A DNA stretch of 64,000 nt. Origin: Elmis aenea (taxonomy: Eukaryota > Arthropoda > Insecta > Coleoptera > Elmidae). Every line of letters starts with the position of its first letter. The stretch's first letter is position 1. The notes beneath the pieces were generated by a model, which made no database searches, had not been told where the DNA came from, and saw only the letters and a list, made by a program, of their open reading frames with translations. This document shows, piece by piece, positions 43,945 to 56,652 of the stretch. The translations under genes and the position numbers were made by a program. The DNA lies in assembly GCA_947652605.1 (NCBI GenBank), contig OX393576.1, positions 57,202,966 to 57,266,965 of the forward strand, read 5' to 3'.

Positions 43945-44945
43945 TTAGTATTTTTGACTGGCTTCTCTGAATTATAGTTAATTTGGACTTCGCACATCCT
44001 TAAAGCTCGACTTTTTAAGTCTATATGGCCTTAATGACAGTTTTGTACCGTCATAATTTGTTTCTTAATGGTAGATTTCACCCTCTTCCAATCAGCCAGT
44101 AAATGTTATTCCCTTTCAAGTCTAACTGCATTTGCTTTTTAATTTATGATCTTTTCAGGTCATTTTGTTGAGCTGATACCATGAACCCACGTTTTTATAA
44201 AAATATTTAGCGCAAAACTGTCTTAGCACAATTTATATACAACACATGTTTCAGTAATTTGTTGGTCAAGGGAACTTATGAAGAGTCAAAAGTTACACTA
44301 AACTTATTTATCTTGAACCTCCAAAGAAAAATACGTCATCTTCAAAGATAGATAAACCAAACTTTGACTAATCGATATCAATATGCTCTTTGAAATTTAT
44401 TTGATATACAGTTTTATATACCCCGTTTTAAAGGCAAATTTTTGTGAAAAATAGTGCGGCTAATAGGTCAATACTTAACAGTATTTTAATTTAGTCTATA
44501 GATTTAAATAACTAGCATGCCAAATGTCTTAAACTGTACTAAAATTATTTATCAACAAAAAGGTTTATGAAAACAGTAATCCAAGCGTCCATAATTAACG
44601 GTTATGTTTATATCGATCAAATATCAAATACACACGAACAAAGCGTATTCGTCTTTTGGTTACATTAATTACTAGCCAATATGCTTTTACTAACACGCGG
44701 AAGGTTTAAGTACTCTAGAATTCCATAATTAATAAGCAATTGTTTGCAGTTGCGTTTGCACATTTTTAGTTGGAATACCTATTTATGATAATAAGTAATA
44801 CAATTAGCTTATAGTAGTCTGTTTGTTACTAATTGTTTTTTTTTTGTTACAGGTAAAGAATTTTTACTGTTTACTAGGCTGTGAGTTTTCTATCATCGCA
44901 ACGGTAAGCTTTAAATAAAAAATAATGTTTGCGCCCTAATACATT
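43945..44945. other. Non-coding stretch, no gene recognised
   Basis: AT-rich. Nothing recognised except that the last bases adjoin the mariner copy that follows. Confidence 0.4.
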
Positions 44946-46196
44946 TCAGATATCTCTTGCATCTTTATAAAAATGAGCGACGCGTTTGTCAAAAGTAAAG
45001 ACCGTTTGTTCATGAGAAAAAAGAAAATAATTATTATGCTGCTTAAGTAGTGTAGTTAATTTTTCTATATAATCACGATTGCTTTCCAAGCACTTTTTAT
45101 TACGTGAAATAAGCGTTTTCATAAATTCTTCATAAAAATCTGCTGCCTGAGTAGTTAGCCAGTTCACATTCGCTTTTTTCAACTTGTTCGTCTCCTCGAA
45201 GCGTTGGTATGCAAGAATGTTGACTCGTTCTTGCACAGCGTCAATAACCCGCTTATTAGACGAATGTCTTCCCTCCTATAATCTCTTTAAGTGGACCAAA
45301 GAGTGCTAAATCTAGACTGTATGGAGGATGAGGTTGGACATCCCACTACAGTTTCCGCAGCGTTTCCATTGTGAAAGCGGCCGTGTGAGGGCGAGCATTG
45401 TCCTGAAGGAAACAAACTGAATCCTGGGCAACTATCCTCTTGAAATAAATCGCTGGCTTCATTTTCTCAATTAAAATCATTGATAGTACTCAGTGGTTGA
45501 AGGTTCTTTGTTCTGTGAGAAAATCAAGCTAAAGAATTCCTTCTGAATACCAAAAGAAAGTGACCATAACGTTCCCAGGTAAAAATGTCGTTTCGGCTTT
45601 CCGTGGTGAGTTTAAATGTCGCCATGGCATGTTTGCTCGTTTTGACTCTAGAGTGAAGTTGTGCAACCATGTTTCACCATAGGTTATTATGAATTCTGAA
45701 CACTTGTCTCTTTCCTTTTCATGACGCTGCAGAAGTTGTGTGACTGCAGCAAATCGTTTTTCTTTGTGTTTGGGCATCAAAAGTCGGGGAACTCACGAGG
45801 CACTCACCTTGCGTAATTTAAGACGATCTTTAACTAATGTTTCCAACACTTATTTTAAGTTTCTTAGCGATTTCTCTGCCGGCGATTCTCCGATCGTCTC
45901 GAATTACTGCATCAACGTTAGTCTGCATCGGTTAAAATTTTCGGCCCACGAGCATGTGATTCATTTTCAACTCTTAGTTGGCCATCTTTAAAAGATTTGC
46001 ACCAATCATACACTCTAGATTGAGAGAGTCACTCATCTCCAAGTAGATTTTTTTTAGTTTCGAATAAATCTGAGACGATATGCCACCTTCGTTAGTCAAA
46101 AATCTAATGATAATTCGGCCGGACCTCTTTTGTGAACCTCCTGCGTCCACATTTTGATTACAACTAACAGGGATGATGGAGAGAGAAACCAGCACT
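44946..46196 (-). pseudogene. Mariner transposase, nearly full length but broken
   Basis: Read on the minus strand, transposase blocks appear in order. RIIIRFLTNEGGISSQIYSK at about 46040-46125 is the N-terminal helix-turn-helix region. EIAKKLKISVGNIS lies near 45850. VPRLLMPKHKEKR lies near 45775. ETWLHNFTLESKRANMPWRH at about 45605-45665 is the first catalytic block, where the usual GDETW reads YGETW, so the aspartate is lost. CFLQDNARPHTAAF near 45390 has the second aspartate intact. PYSLDLALFGPLKE near 45310 lacks the third catalytic position because PSDYH is deleted. The C-terminus NWLTTQAADFYEEF is at about 44950-45170. Several frameshifts and stops occur, so it is inactive. The second mariner starts immediately upstream. 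Confidence 0.9.
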
Positions 46197-46200
46197 TCTA

Positions 46201-47103
46201 CAAGAACTGTCGCAAAAATAACCGAACTTTTTAGAAATAGCAAAAACTAGTGGCGTCATATATACAAAAAAAAATATCTTCGAGAAATACATCCTTCATT
46301 GATGTTTTATCCAAATTTAATGCTATTCGGATCATTAGAAGCCGAGTTACAGCGCCCAAAGTTATAGTATATTTTGTACAACGGTCGAAACAGATGTTCG
46401 AACAAAAAGCCAATATGAAGTATTATTAATTTTAAACTTGATAAAACATTTACCGAAACACATCAATTGATGCAAAACATGTATACCGGTCATTGTCCAC
46501 CTCGTCCTCAAGTTTATGATTGGTTTAAACGGTTTGAGGGAGGTCGGTAAGACATTAACGACGACGATCGTCCAGGTCGTCCGATACTGGGAATTACTAA
46601 CAACGAAAAAGTTCGTCAAGCGATCAAAATTTGTTTCCGAGGGTCATGCAGTCAAAGGTAACTTCTACTTGGGCGTTAAGAAGCATTTGTTAACACAAAT
46701 TGGTAGTGTTTGGCCTTAATATCGTAAACCTGGCAGTTGGGCCCTTTTGCACGATAACACACTGGCTTACCGTGTGGCACCACCTCACTGTGCGGCCAAA
46801 AAAACTGCTTTTTTGGTACAAAAACCAAAGACCGTGTTGCAACATTCACCATATTCGCTGGATAGCACCGTGTGATTACTTTTTGTTTCCACGGCTCAAA
46901 ATCCAACATCCAAAAGACCGTGACGAGCATCCTCAAGAGCATTCCACAAAAGGATTAGCACAGTCGTTTGATGCATTAGTTGGCCGTGCAAATCGTTGTA
47001 TGGCCACAGAGGGAATGTATTTTGAATAAAATAAGACAATTATCCCCAAATGCCTGTGTTTTGTTATTTTTAAAAAGTTCGGCTATTTTTGCGACAGACC
47101 TTG
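46201..47103 (+). mobile_element. Mariner element, internally deleted, TA duplication
   Basis: The ends, CAAGAACTGTCGCAAAAATA and the inverse CTATTTTTGCGACAGACCTTG, form terminal repeats of about 45 bp. TA stands at 46199-46200 and 47104-47105. At 903 bp it is about 400 bp shorter than a normal mariner. The gap falls in the middle of the transposase, removing the first catalytic block. It lies head to head with the minus-strand mariner. Confidence 0.9.
46394..47029 (+). pseudogene. Mariner transposase with central deletion
   Basis: Starts at ATG 46394 (MFEQKANMKYY). TFTETHQLMQNMYTG and QVYDWFKRFEGGR then give the helix-turn-helix region, interrupted by a stop after GGR. DINDDDRPGRPILG is the linker with the GRP hook. 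After KVRQAIKICF the protein jumps to the region before WALLHDN (46750-46765), which has the second catalytic aspartate. PYSLD near 46850 shifts frame to APCDYFLFPRLK at 46865-46900, which has the third aspartate. The C-terminus ends RANRCMATEGMYFE at 47029. The first catalytic aspartate and about 130 residues are missing. One stop and at least one frameshift are also present. Confidence 0.9.
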
Positions 47104-49488
47104 TATTGACAAATTTAACATATCAGTGTTTTCCCAGTCATTACATTGAACACCTTACAAGAATAAAGCATGAAAATGCCTGTTTATATCTGAACGTCCC
47201 TCGTACATATCGGACTTCGCATATGGCGAGACCGTCAAGTTTCGCAGCCAACATTAATTACCATCACGGGAAGGCAAGCAGCAGAAAAGTGATGACGTAG
47301 GTGCTAGGCAATGAACCAGTGAAAGCCAACGAGTTATTGACGATTGTTCCTTACTTTTGACATACCTAAGCCTCGTAGCTTATGTTATGAATAACAAATA
47401 ACTTTAAAATTCCATGCTTCTGTTGTGATGCGAACCTAATTCAATTATAAAAATTTTCATCGGCATCTTGTGCGTCACAAGTAGTTATTATTTTCTTTGC
47501 AATTCGTTTCCAATATTTCTTCAATTTAATAAAAAATTATGTTCTTAATGGTGCAGAATGACGCACATGTTGCCCCTTATAACATCCGCAGTTTCTTCTT
47601 CTGAGAAAGACAGAAAATTGCAATAAATTGGGCCACGTAGCTATGGTGACAGTTTTAAAAATGACATGCTATGAGTATTACCGCGGCTGCAAAGCATTCG
47701 CCTAATGTTTCATGTTATGGATCGTGTCGTGTGAAAGAAACGCGATATTAAAATAATGTAACGTGTTTTGCTTACTAAACCTTAGCACAAAACTATATTT
47801 GGTGATATTTATAAATTAGCTACTATTTTAAACTTGCATTGATAAGTATACAACAAATATTTGAGAAATATTGAGTTTTTAACATGCGTTTGTGTTTCAT
47901 ACAAATATTTAAAAAAAAATATTTTGGAAAATCTAGTTAATAAAAATCCTTAACCATTATAACATTATTAACCTAATGGTGAAAAAAAATTAAATAATAA
48001 CAAATTTTTAACAAATGTGAGTACTTTTCAAATTTCTAAATAATATTTATGAAATATGTTTGATAACCTAAAATTATCTTACACTTTTAGCTCAATAAAT
48101 TAATACAAAAATAGGCTATTCTTCATTTATGGTAGATTATAGGTTAAAAAGAACGCAAATACCAGTTATTAAAACAAAAATATAGGCAGGGAACCCCGTC
48201 CATGACGCTTTTCGTTTGATTAGTTATTTTGGTAGAAAATGTAGAAATTAATTTTTTTAAATATTGTTTATATTCATGAAACTCTATAGCTTCATAGGGA
48301 CTTTTTGATAAATTTTATTTGTTTTTAGCCAAACAATTGTTATTTCAAAATATTATATTTAAAATATTTCCTCACAACGTCTGAAACACTAATAATAATT
48401 TTGTCATTAAGCAATTTACTTGAAGTTGATTTTATTTCACCAACAGTTTTTTTGGAGCACTCTGTACATAAACAAATGAAAGTAGCTCTTATGCACTAGT
48501 CAATGTGGAAGTTATTTTTAGCAATCGAGATATTTCGGTTTTTAATGATAAGTTTTATTACAGCTTTCCTTCCATGACTTAGAAAATCATAAAGAAGCAT
48601 TTTTAAATAAAAGAAAGTAAAATTTTTTTGACGTAAGACCCACGGCAGCCCTTAACGATTTGTGGTCCCATTAATTGTTATTAACTTCATTTTTAAAATT
48701 ATTACACCGTATTCTTACGATACATTTTAATATACTTGAAGTAATTATAACTAAAAGATTGTGACCACTTATAAATACATACATAGGTATACTATACATC
48801 AATATTTTACCACAACAAAAACTTCGAAGGCGTCGCTACAGTAACACACGACCTCACAACAATAATTTTACATTGGTGTAGAGACAAAGCAGCAGTTTAT
48901 TGTCACTGTTATGTCGCTGATATAATATTGATCAGCTTCACAATGGTATGAATTCATTTTATCTCGAGATCTCAGCAAAAATACCTCTGCAGTTTGTTTA
49001 TTTTTCCTAACCTTCGTAACTTTTTATACAAACTACTGCTTGTTCTGTGCAACGTTCGTACCACTTTAATATATAGCAAAACTACTGCTTGGCACGTCCA
49101 ATATCCTCCAAACGTTATTTATAAAGGATTTACATACAAGTCGATTTCCATATGCTTGTTTTTTTTTATCGAGTTGAAGTTTGCCTTGTTGATATTTGAT
49201 GTTATTTTCAGGATTTAAAATAACCTACAGCAAAACTAGAAGTAAATATAAGTGCTCTATTATCAAGGTTGCTATTTTCATATTTTGTGTACGCCAGCTA
49301 GTGGTTACCGGGATTTTTATTAGATTATTTAACGAATTAACTTACTTTTTAAGAATGATTTTCTTGGTCATGTTAAAGCGATTGAATGTTAGGATGCCTT
49401 TTTGAATACTTAATAACTGGGGCGTTAACTACTTTAGTTTACATGGTTCGCATTATTTAACTTACAAGTTTAGTGTTATTTATTATAC
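47104..49488. other. Anonymous AT-rich stretch
   Basis: An orphan mariner-type end, GAGCACTCTGTACA, lies near 48470. The open frames at 48994-49405 are low-complexity and show no domain. No gene seen. Confidence 0.4.
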
Positions 49489-49489
49489 A

Positions 49490-50390
49490 CATGGGTTCCC
49501 GAGGCAGGCAGAGGCTGAAGCCAAGCGATTGGTGCAAAGGTGTATGCAGCGTACATAAAACAAAGAAGCTTGTGCCACTGATAACATTTAATAATTACTA
49601 ACAATTATCAACTCACCGGGGGGAATCCACCCCCGCGTATGATGCTGGATTGCCAGGGTTAATATAAGCCTATCACCATATTACAGTAACACACAAATCT
49701 CCAATAAAGCCAAGCATAAAGCAACAAGGTGGTCTCACTCGCACACAAAGCTGAAAGGCAAAGCATGGCGTCCCACGCATTATACAAATTAGCATGTGTA
49801 TCAACATACACACTGGATCTCAATCCAGTACAACTCCTGCACGACACTCCGGATCAGCAACCTGGACATCTATCAGACTCTCTGGTCACGTTGGGTACCG
49901 TTGGCATGCTTTGATGGCACCTGGGTGGACACTCCGGTGTACATCCGGATTCCTACGCTTACTGCACCTCATCACCCAGGTGTACCCCACACCGGGGCAC
50001 CTACGGCCAGGGGGTGGACCCGCAGCATGGGCCCACTATCCCCCTAGCACTCTGTATGGAGAAATGGAGAGAAATTAGTAGCATGATTAGTACATTACCA
50101 AATGATTGCAATCCAAAACACAATAACACATAGCACAATAACATAATAATCATCAATAACTGAAGTATTACGTAATACTCAATCTAATATAACTGCATAC
50201 TGCATGCACTACACAATGCCAACCCTTTATCTTATAACCTCAGCATAACATACACATAACATGTATATTTCTAACAGCTCATACTAAGACTGTCGAAAGT
50301 GAACTGTATATCCCAAGTGCCCCCCCGCAAGGGGTTGCGTCTGGCCGATACATAATATAAACAGTTTTGGGTCACTTTACCTGCCTCCAA
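49490..50390. other. GC-rich island of unknown nature
   Basis: About 900 bases much richer in G+C than the surroundings, with several overlapping open frames at 49659-50078 on both strands that show no domain I know. It includes GGGGGGAATCCACCCCCG and GTGCCCCCCCGCAAGGGG. A short CGAGGCAGGCAGAGG at the left is weakly inverted near the right edge (CTTTACCTGCCTCC). It could be a solo LTR, a SINE/LINE piece or a MITE. I found no primer-binding site, no TG..CA ends with target duplication, and no coding domain. Confidence 0.5.
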
Positions 50391-50399
50391 CGAAACCAA

Positions 50400-51650
50400 G
50401 AACTAAAACGCAACATACTATCTTTGTTTAAATGTAACATATGCTTCAGTGTATTATGAAAGTAATTATTAGCATCTTAAATTCAATAACTAATTTATCT
50501 TAGATTATCAATTATCATAACCAGAAAATAAAGGTAAAATACCTTAGACAAAAATATGAGCCTTTCATGAAATAAGTAATTGTCTTTCGTAGTTACCAAA
50601 AATTTCTTTTAAAAATGCTACCAATTTAAAAACAAGAAAAAGCTCACTTGTGTATTTTATTTAAAGTAATTAGTATTTGTACACAACTGTTGGTAGGAAA
50701 CGCGTGCGGATTTACTTACCAAAACTCATAATGCCCATAAACTGTAATATGTTGGTATATCAGCTTAAATGTTAAGAAGGACAGCCTTATTTAGAAGGTT
50801 ATGGGCACAAAGACAGTGACGGCCATTGTTCTAATCCGGCCCTAGATTAGAATATAATGGAACTTGTAATTGCTTAACATGGCGTTTAGTTGAAACTTAA
50901 TCCTCCTAACGGGTCTATTCTAGATTTCTAATATGAGCGTATAATAGGAAAGTTGATCTTAACAATAACACATTGTTGATTATGTCAAACATTAATAGAA
51001 TCGATAGGTCTACAAAACTGAACAGTTTACGTCACTAACTGTGTAACACGAGGCGTAATTATGCACATGATTATTATATTCAAACATATTTTTGGCACTG
51101 CATCTTTTTTTCAAAAATTAGTTCATATAATAAGTTTATTTTAAAAGTGATATAAGCATCTTTATACAAAAAGTGAGATAAGGCTGTTAACGATTACAAT
51201 CTTTAGACATGTTTCTTGCAATTTTTCTTAGAATAATTACTATTTTCGTCTATAGAAACTTTATTGTTAAGCACAAGTGCAAAACCTTAATTTTGAAAAT
51301 TGCATAATGCTGGATTTGATTCCCTATATGTATACCTACCTCCAATTAACCACAGTTACTTTAAACATTTTAAACAAAGAAAAATGGCTGAACCCATCAA
51401 TCACTTCTATTAATGACAATGATTTACTGCCTGAATAGACTTTTACATTAAATAAGTAGGTAGGTACGTTATGTAAATAACTAATACTTCGAATTTAAAA
51501 TGTTCTAATAAATTTATTAATACTAACTTAAGCATTTTGTGAATTGTAAAATAATGAAAAAAATATTTAAATTAACTTACCTATAATGAAACACATTAAA
51601 ATAGTTGCTTATTAATTTACTTACTAATCGTCTTAATTTACTCTTATTAT
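50400..51650. other. Non-coding stretch, no gene recognised
   Basis: AT-rich. Nothing recognised. Confidence 0.4.
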
Positions 51651-51653
51651 ATA

Positions 51654-52408
51654 TACAGTGTGTCCAAAAGGAATGGAATATGCCATATATCTCAGTAAAT
51701 ATCTACTTTAGGGAAAAATGTTGTGAATAAAAGTTGTTTGGTACTTACTTTTTCATCATAAGACAAAATTTTAATTTTTTTTCTTCCGAATAACAAAAGC
51801 GCAATGAAAAATAATTGAATTTTTTAAAAGGCAAGGTACCCCTACATTATACTCAGTTGATAGAATTTTTTCTTTTCTTTTTTTAATAATGGGGTTACCT
51901 TAAAAATTAAGTTTGTGCTAAGAGGCCGGAGAATATCGAAAATTTAAAAGATCGTATTAGAGAAATTACATGTGAAATGGTTGGGTTGGGACTGTTAAAA
52001 ACGGGTTTAAAAACCGAGTTTATCATTGCCAATCTGTAAATGGTTCACAGTTTTAACACTTTCGTCATAAAAATTTAGTTCTTATGATGTTTTTGTTACA
52101 CATAAATACTAATCAATTAAAATAATTTTTGCGTTTTTCTCAAAAGGTTGCTTAAGTATGGGTGCTAACGTTTTGCATCATTAAAAAGAGAAAAACATTC
52201 TCTATCAAATGAGTATAATATAGGGGTACCTTGACATTAAAAAAAAAAATTGTTTTTCATTGCGCGTTTGTTATTCGGAAAAAAATATTTAAATTTTGTG
52301 TTATGGTGGAAAACTGAGTACCAAACAACTTTTACACAAAACATTTTTCCCTAAAGTGGATATTTACTGAGATATATAGTATATTCCATTTCTTTTAGAC
52401 ACACTGTA
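51654..52408 (+). mobile_element. Tc1/mariner-like element with about 220-bp inverted repeats
   Basis: The left end TACAGTGTGTCCAAAAGGAA is the inverse of the right end TTCTTTTAGACACACTGTA, and the similarity continues to about 51875 and 52190. TA stands at 51652-51653 and 52409-52410. Between the arms is the decayed end of a transposase, so this is an internally deleted derivative and not an anonymous MITE. The next mariner-type end, TACAGGGTGAGTCATC, begins directly at the right border. Confidence 0.92.
51923..52066 (+). pseudogene. Tc1/mariner-like transposase C-terminal remnant
   Basis: The frame reads RPENIENLKDRIREITCEM, and after a frameshift CQSVNGSQF. This corresponds to the last segment of the group of insect Tc1/mariner-like transposases that carry an N-terminal DUF4817 domain, whose C-termini read (P--IE-LK-RI----) and then (R---C----G-HFEHL). 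No catalytic part remains. It fills most of the centre of the inverted-repeat element 51654-52408 and is in line with its orientation. Confidence 0.7.
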
Positions 52409-52410
52409 TA

Positions 52411-53079
52411 CAGGGTGAGTCATCACTTATGACACCCCCACTTATTTTGTTATTGGAAAGAATTATCAAAAAAAGTTTCAAATAAAAGTTGTTTGATACA
52501 GTATTTCCCGTACGGTATTAATTACTTTACATTAGTAGGCTTTGAAAATGATACAAAATGGTAAAAGATTTTTAAGAAAGTTAATTAGTTTACAACGGTA
52601 AACACAAAACACTGTTATACATTTTTTACCATTTTGTATCATTTTGATCCAACAACTGACCTTAAAATCGCGATAGTTTGGCAAATAATCATTTCACGTG
52701 GAAAGTATATACCACATTATCTTCATCGACATGAAATTCTGTATCAAAGTACGCTAAAATAATTAAAATTTAACGGTAAAAAAAACGTAGATATTCTAAA
52801 TTCAACGAAATCGATCAGAGGTAACAAAGGCTCAGTATAAATTTTAAATTTTTTTAATTATATAAATCGTGTTTAAAGTTATCGGAAGTATAACTTTCAA
52901 ACAAATTTCGGTTGTCACCACACATTTCTTAAATACTTGATATTTTTGAAAGTGTTACCATTGCTCAAAACTTTCGAGAAACAAATTAATTACTCTAAAA
53001 CGGTTAGTTTTAGGCCTATATAGGTATGACCTTTCACATTTTATAAGTGCATTTAAAGGGAAATTCAAAAATGTAATAA
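52411..53079. other. Non-coding stretch starting with a mariner-type end
   Basis: Begins CAGGGTGAGTCATCAC directly after the previous element. No matching right end was found before 53080. AAATGGTAAAAGA-type words are inverted around 52550-52650 (ATTTTACCATTTTGTATCAT), so part of a hairpin exists. Confidence 0.5.
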
Positions 53080-53081
53080 TA

Positions 53082-53415
53082 TACAGGGTGTTCTATTTAA
53101 AATAACTAGGTTGGTTGCCACAGCAATTAACCGTAAAAAACACAATCTAGTATACCATAAGGCTCCAAAAAATAAAGCGACGAATCTTTTTTAAAAAACC
53201 TTTTGTTTGTTAAATCAATATTTTAGAAGATAAAAACGGTATCTCATACTTTTTTAGTTTTTTATGTTGAAATTGAACTTTTTTTATAAACTCTAAAGGT
53301 CTATAACTCGATAAACATCGAGTTTTGGACTATGGTTTATATAACATGTTTTGCTTAAATTGACTCAAGAAACATGATCCTCAAGTTTGCTCGTTTGGTC
53401 ATGCAACACCCTACA
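53082..53415. mobile_element. Probable TA-flanked MITE
   Basis: The left end is TACAGGGTGTTCTATTTAAA and the right end, inverted, TGTAGGGTGTTGCATG. TA is at both borders (53080-53081 and 53416-53417). The terminal repeat is short, about 11 bp. An X-box-like GTTGCCACAGCAAT lies at 53114-53127. It is non-coding. Confidence 0.5.
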
Positions 53416-53417
53416 TA

Positions 53418-54778
53418 TTTTTATGCACGTTAATTAAAGTTCAATAGGTACGTTTAATATCTATGTGAAAATTACATAAAGGTGACTTATACCATTTTCA
53501 TTATAAACGGCTAAAATAGTAGTTCAATAAAAACGATTTGTTACAAGTGATTTTGGCATGGTATGTAAATTATAAGATAAGAAATTTTTGTGCATAATTG
53601 CATGCAGAGTTATGTCTTACAGTCCAAAATAGTTCTGCTCACTTACTGTCAAAAAATTATTTAAAGTCTATTTTCTTACATCGTTGAAAATTAAAGCTTT
53701 TTCGTATTAAAAATATATTACTTGAGTTCTGTAGGGACAGCGTTTTTTCGGTATCTGCCATATAATGATAAGTTGATGCCCGGGAGCTTTTCTTCGATTA
53801 ATTTTTAAAACTTTTCCAACCGAGTTGTTTTAAAAGTCGGTGATATTTTGATATGGGTTTTAAATATTTGAAACCACAAATACATTTTGAAGGTATCGAT
53901 TCTATAAACGATATAAAGTTATAATGTATGCTTTAAATAACTTAGTTGTTGAAATAAAATTGGTTTATTTGTAAATTCTGTTTTGCGTTATTTCAAAGTA
54001 ATAATTGTGACGTCTGTATTAAAATCCAAATGCTGTTTTGGCAAACACAACGTGAAATGTCGTTAGCACAGGTCGAAGAGCTCATGTTTGTTGAACTTCT
54101 GCTAAAATTCTCCGGTTTTTGTTTGAAATTAAGTAATTATAATTAAACGTCGTTGACTGTTACCTGTAAACATTGTTTTAGCGATACAGGAGACTAATTA
54201 AAGTTTATTGTACTGTTAATGTTCTGTTATGTACGCGTGAATCGTTATTTTTGCTTTAAAATCACTGAAAATTAAAAGCACAAAATCTTTTTATTTTATA
54301 TCGAAGCAAAAACATTGCTTTTTATTTATTCAGACTTGCTAAACGAACACGTCTTTCAATAAAATGCAAGTGCTATAAAATGCAAGTCCTGTAATAATAA
54401 GAAAATTCAGCTGTTGAAAATTGCGGTTAGGAAAAGAGATAAATTGCATTAGAACTCAAAAAGCGTACGAATAATAAAATGACAGTGAAAAGCGGTAACA
54501 AGGGATCATTTACTGAAAAGGAATATCCTTGCCGCCACTTGAAAATAACCAGAGAGAGAATTAAATATTAAATTAACAAAGTCGTTGCAAATTGTGTTCT
54601 AAATTATTATTTTTCAACAATTTCGCTTCAAGTAAAATGTTGTGCTTTGATGAAAATTACATGGAAAACTTTTCGGGTAGCAATTAACTAGTGCAATTCT
54701 GCTAAATAATAAAAGAGGGTAGATTGAAAACTTTCCGTTATGACAATGAAAATAAAAGAAGATTGATTTCAGTTACAT
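53418..54778. other. Non-coding stretch, no gene recognised
   Basis: AT-rich. The last 50 bases, with GATTGAAAACTTTCCGTTATG, probably belong to the 3' end of the mariner that follows. Confidence 0.4.
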
Positions 54779-54779
54779 T

Positions 54780-55090
54780 TTATTTTTCAAAATGATCATG
54801 ACGTTCAGCACACTTGGTCGAACGTCTTTCCAGTTTCTCGATTACCTCCTGGAAGAGACTTTCTTCGAGGTTCCCAAAATAGTCGTTTATAGCCTCGATT
54901 ACCTCTTCATTTAACCGAAATTTTTGTTTTGAGTTTTGGGAGCAGATGAAAATCCAAAGGAGCCAAATCAAGTGAATACGGTAAACCCAAAAGAATATCG
55001 AATCTTATTTCTGCCAATTTTTGATTCACGTTTGCGCTCTAATGAACGGGTGCATTACAAAGAATCTTGCAAACATGTCTCTTACTTCAA
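54780..55090 (-). pseudogene. Mariner transposase C-terminal fragment
   Basis: On the minus strand NAPVH followed by a stop, at about 55045-55060, is the remnant of the (DNAPVH) second catalytic block. GLPYSLDLAPLDFHLLPKLK at about 54935-55000 has the third catalytic aspartate (DFHL) intact. After a frameshift FRLNEEVIEAINDYFGNLEE and FQEVIEKLERRSTKCAERH run to the stop at 54780. It is the last third of a mariner transposase. The wording differs from that of the two mariners at 45-47 kb, so it is another subfamily. The N-terminal two thirds are absent. Confidence 0.85.
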
Positions 55091-55129
55091 AAGGAGCGGT
55101 TGTAGATATGAAATAAAGTCAAGGTAGCT

Positions 55130-56648
55130 AAAAATATTTTTTTTACTTAAAACATTTGTTCTATTTTAATAAATAAAGAAGTTATAGTATAGATTATTTC
55201 AAAAATCATAAAAATCAATTTTTTGTCTGTGGTTCCAAAATGTAAAGAGATATAAAAAATCTGATTACGTAAGCGTTCTTTTCTCAAAAAAAAGTAGCCC
55301 AAGAGACCAATAGGTATAATATTTTCGCTAACTATTAGACTAATCGAAATACATTTGAATTTGGTCCAACCTGCATATACCGTTACAAAATATCGCACTT
55401 TTGATTTAAAAACTACATTAATATTTTTTGCTATCGATATATCGTTTTAAAAATTTAATGATGCATCGTTCAGCCCTACTATGGTTGGTCACATTTGATA
55501 AACTCTGTATCGTAAACCAAATCATCCGCATTTAAGTATTTTTGCCATTTTATTAAGCTTTTCTTTATTTCTTATCTCAAAAGCGTCTTTAAAAAAGAAA
55601 CAGTTATAAATTTAAAGTTTTTCGTGGGTGCTGTGCAGTAAATTTACTCGGCTGTAAATCCCTGCGCCGCTACTACTAAACAAAAACCATTGTTATATGT
55701 ATGTTCTGCGTGCCAATAGATGTTGGGTTTTGTATTATGAGGAACAAAAGTGGGTTAACAAATAGTTTCCTGTTGCTAAAAGTACTAAAGTTATCCAAGC
55801 ACAAATTAAAGGATTATTAGTTGTTTGTTGCAATTACCACATGAAATGCTGTGTATCAGCAGCAAAATGAGTTAATTTTTTTGATGTATTTTAAAGAACC
55901 TTTATTTAACTTTTTTATTTTAAACTGCTTTAGTTGTTTTTTATTCGAAATGAGCTTGCACAGGTTTTTAACATTTTAGTATTTATAGTTCAGTTCTTAA
56001 TTATTCGTTTAGATAATCCAAAATGGTCTCATCTCAGTATTTTGCTTTGAACGATTAATGTACATAAAAAGTTACACAACATTTGGTAAAATACAGTAAG
56101 CATCGTTTATTGAGATCACATTTGTAAATTTTAATCTAATTTTATTAACGATTTTATTAAAGCACAAGAAGTCTGCTGTATTTGTGTGGATTTTCTAACA
56201 AAAATATGGCGTTCAATCTTAAGTATTTCAAACAGTCTACAGAGCCTACATGATTTCAAAAGCGGGACTTTTAAATATCGGTTCACTTAAAAAAAAATTG
56301 TTGAAGCTGGCTTCTGGAAGAGACTAGAGTTTTTTTTATTCGTAATAATAAGGTTAAGCTATAAAGACTTCTCCATTGGGGTTTCTCTCCCGAGATCCCG
56401 GTGTATTTTATCGTTTTTTATATTTACTGGGAAAAAAAGCCGAATTCTTACCGGAACAAAAATGCAAAATGAGAAACTCTACTTTCGATGATTAAGCTCG
56501 ATAAACGTTAAACTTCTAAAATTTCTCGTAGACAGTTAAAAAATAATGACAAAAAACTTACGCACTGGATTTAAGAAAGAAACATTATTTAAAATATATT
56601 ATGAAACATCAGTTTAGGAAAATACGCATTTTAAATTTCTCAATTCAT
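55130..56648. other. Non-coding stretch with a possible TE terminus
   Basis: Near 55430-55480 the words ATCGATATATCG and GATGCATCGTTCAGCCCTA look like the right end of a hAT-like repeat (CCCTA end). I cannot find its left end. The frame at 55147-55398 shows no domain. The rest is AT-rich. Confidence 0.35.
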
Positions 56649-56652
56649 CTTA

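Noticed and set aside
49729..50078. Three overlapping frames in the GC-rich island
   Set aside because: Several frames on both strands are open at once, as expected from GC-rich sequence, and none shows a domain.
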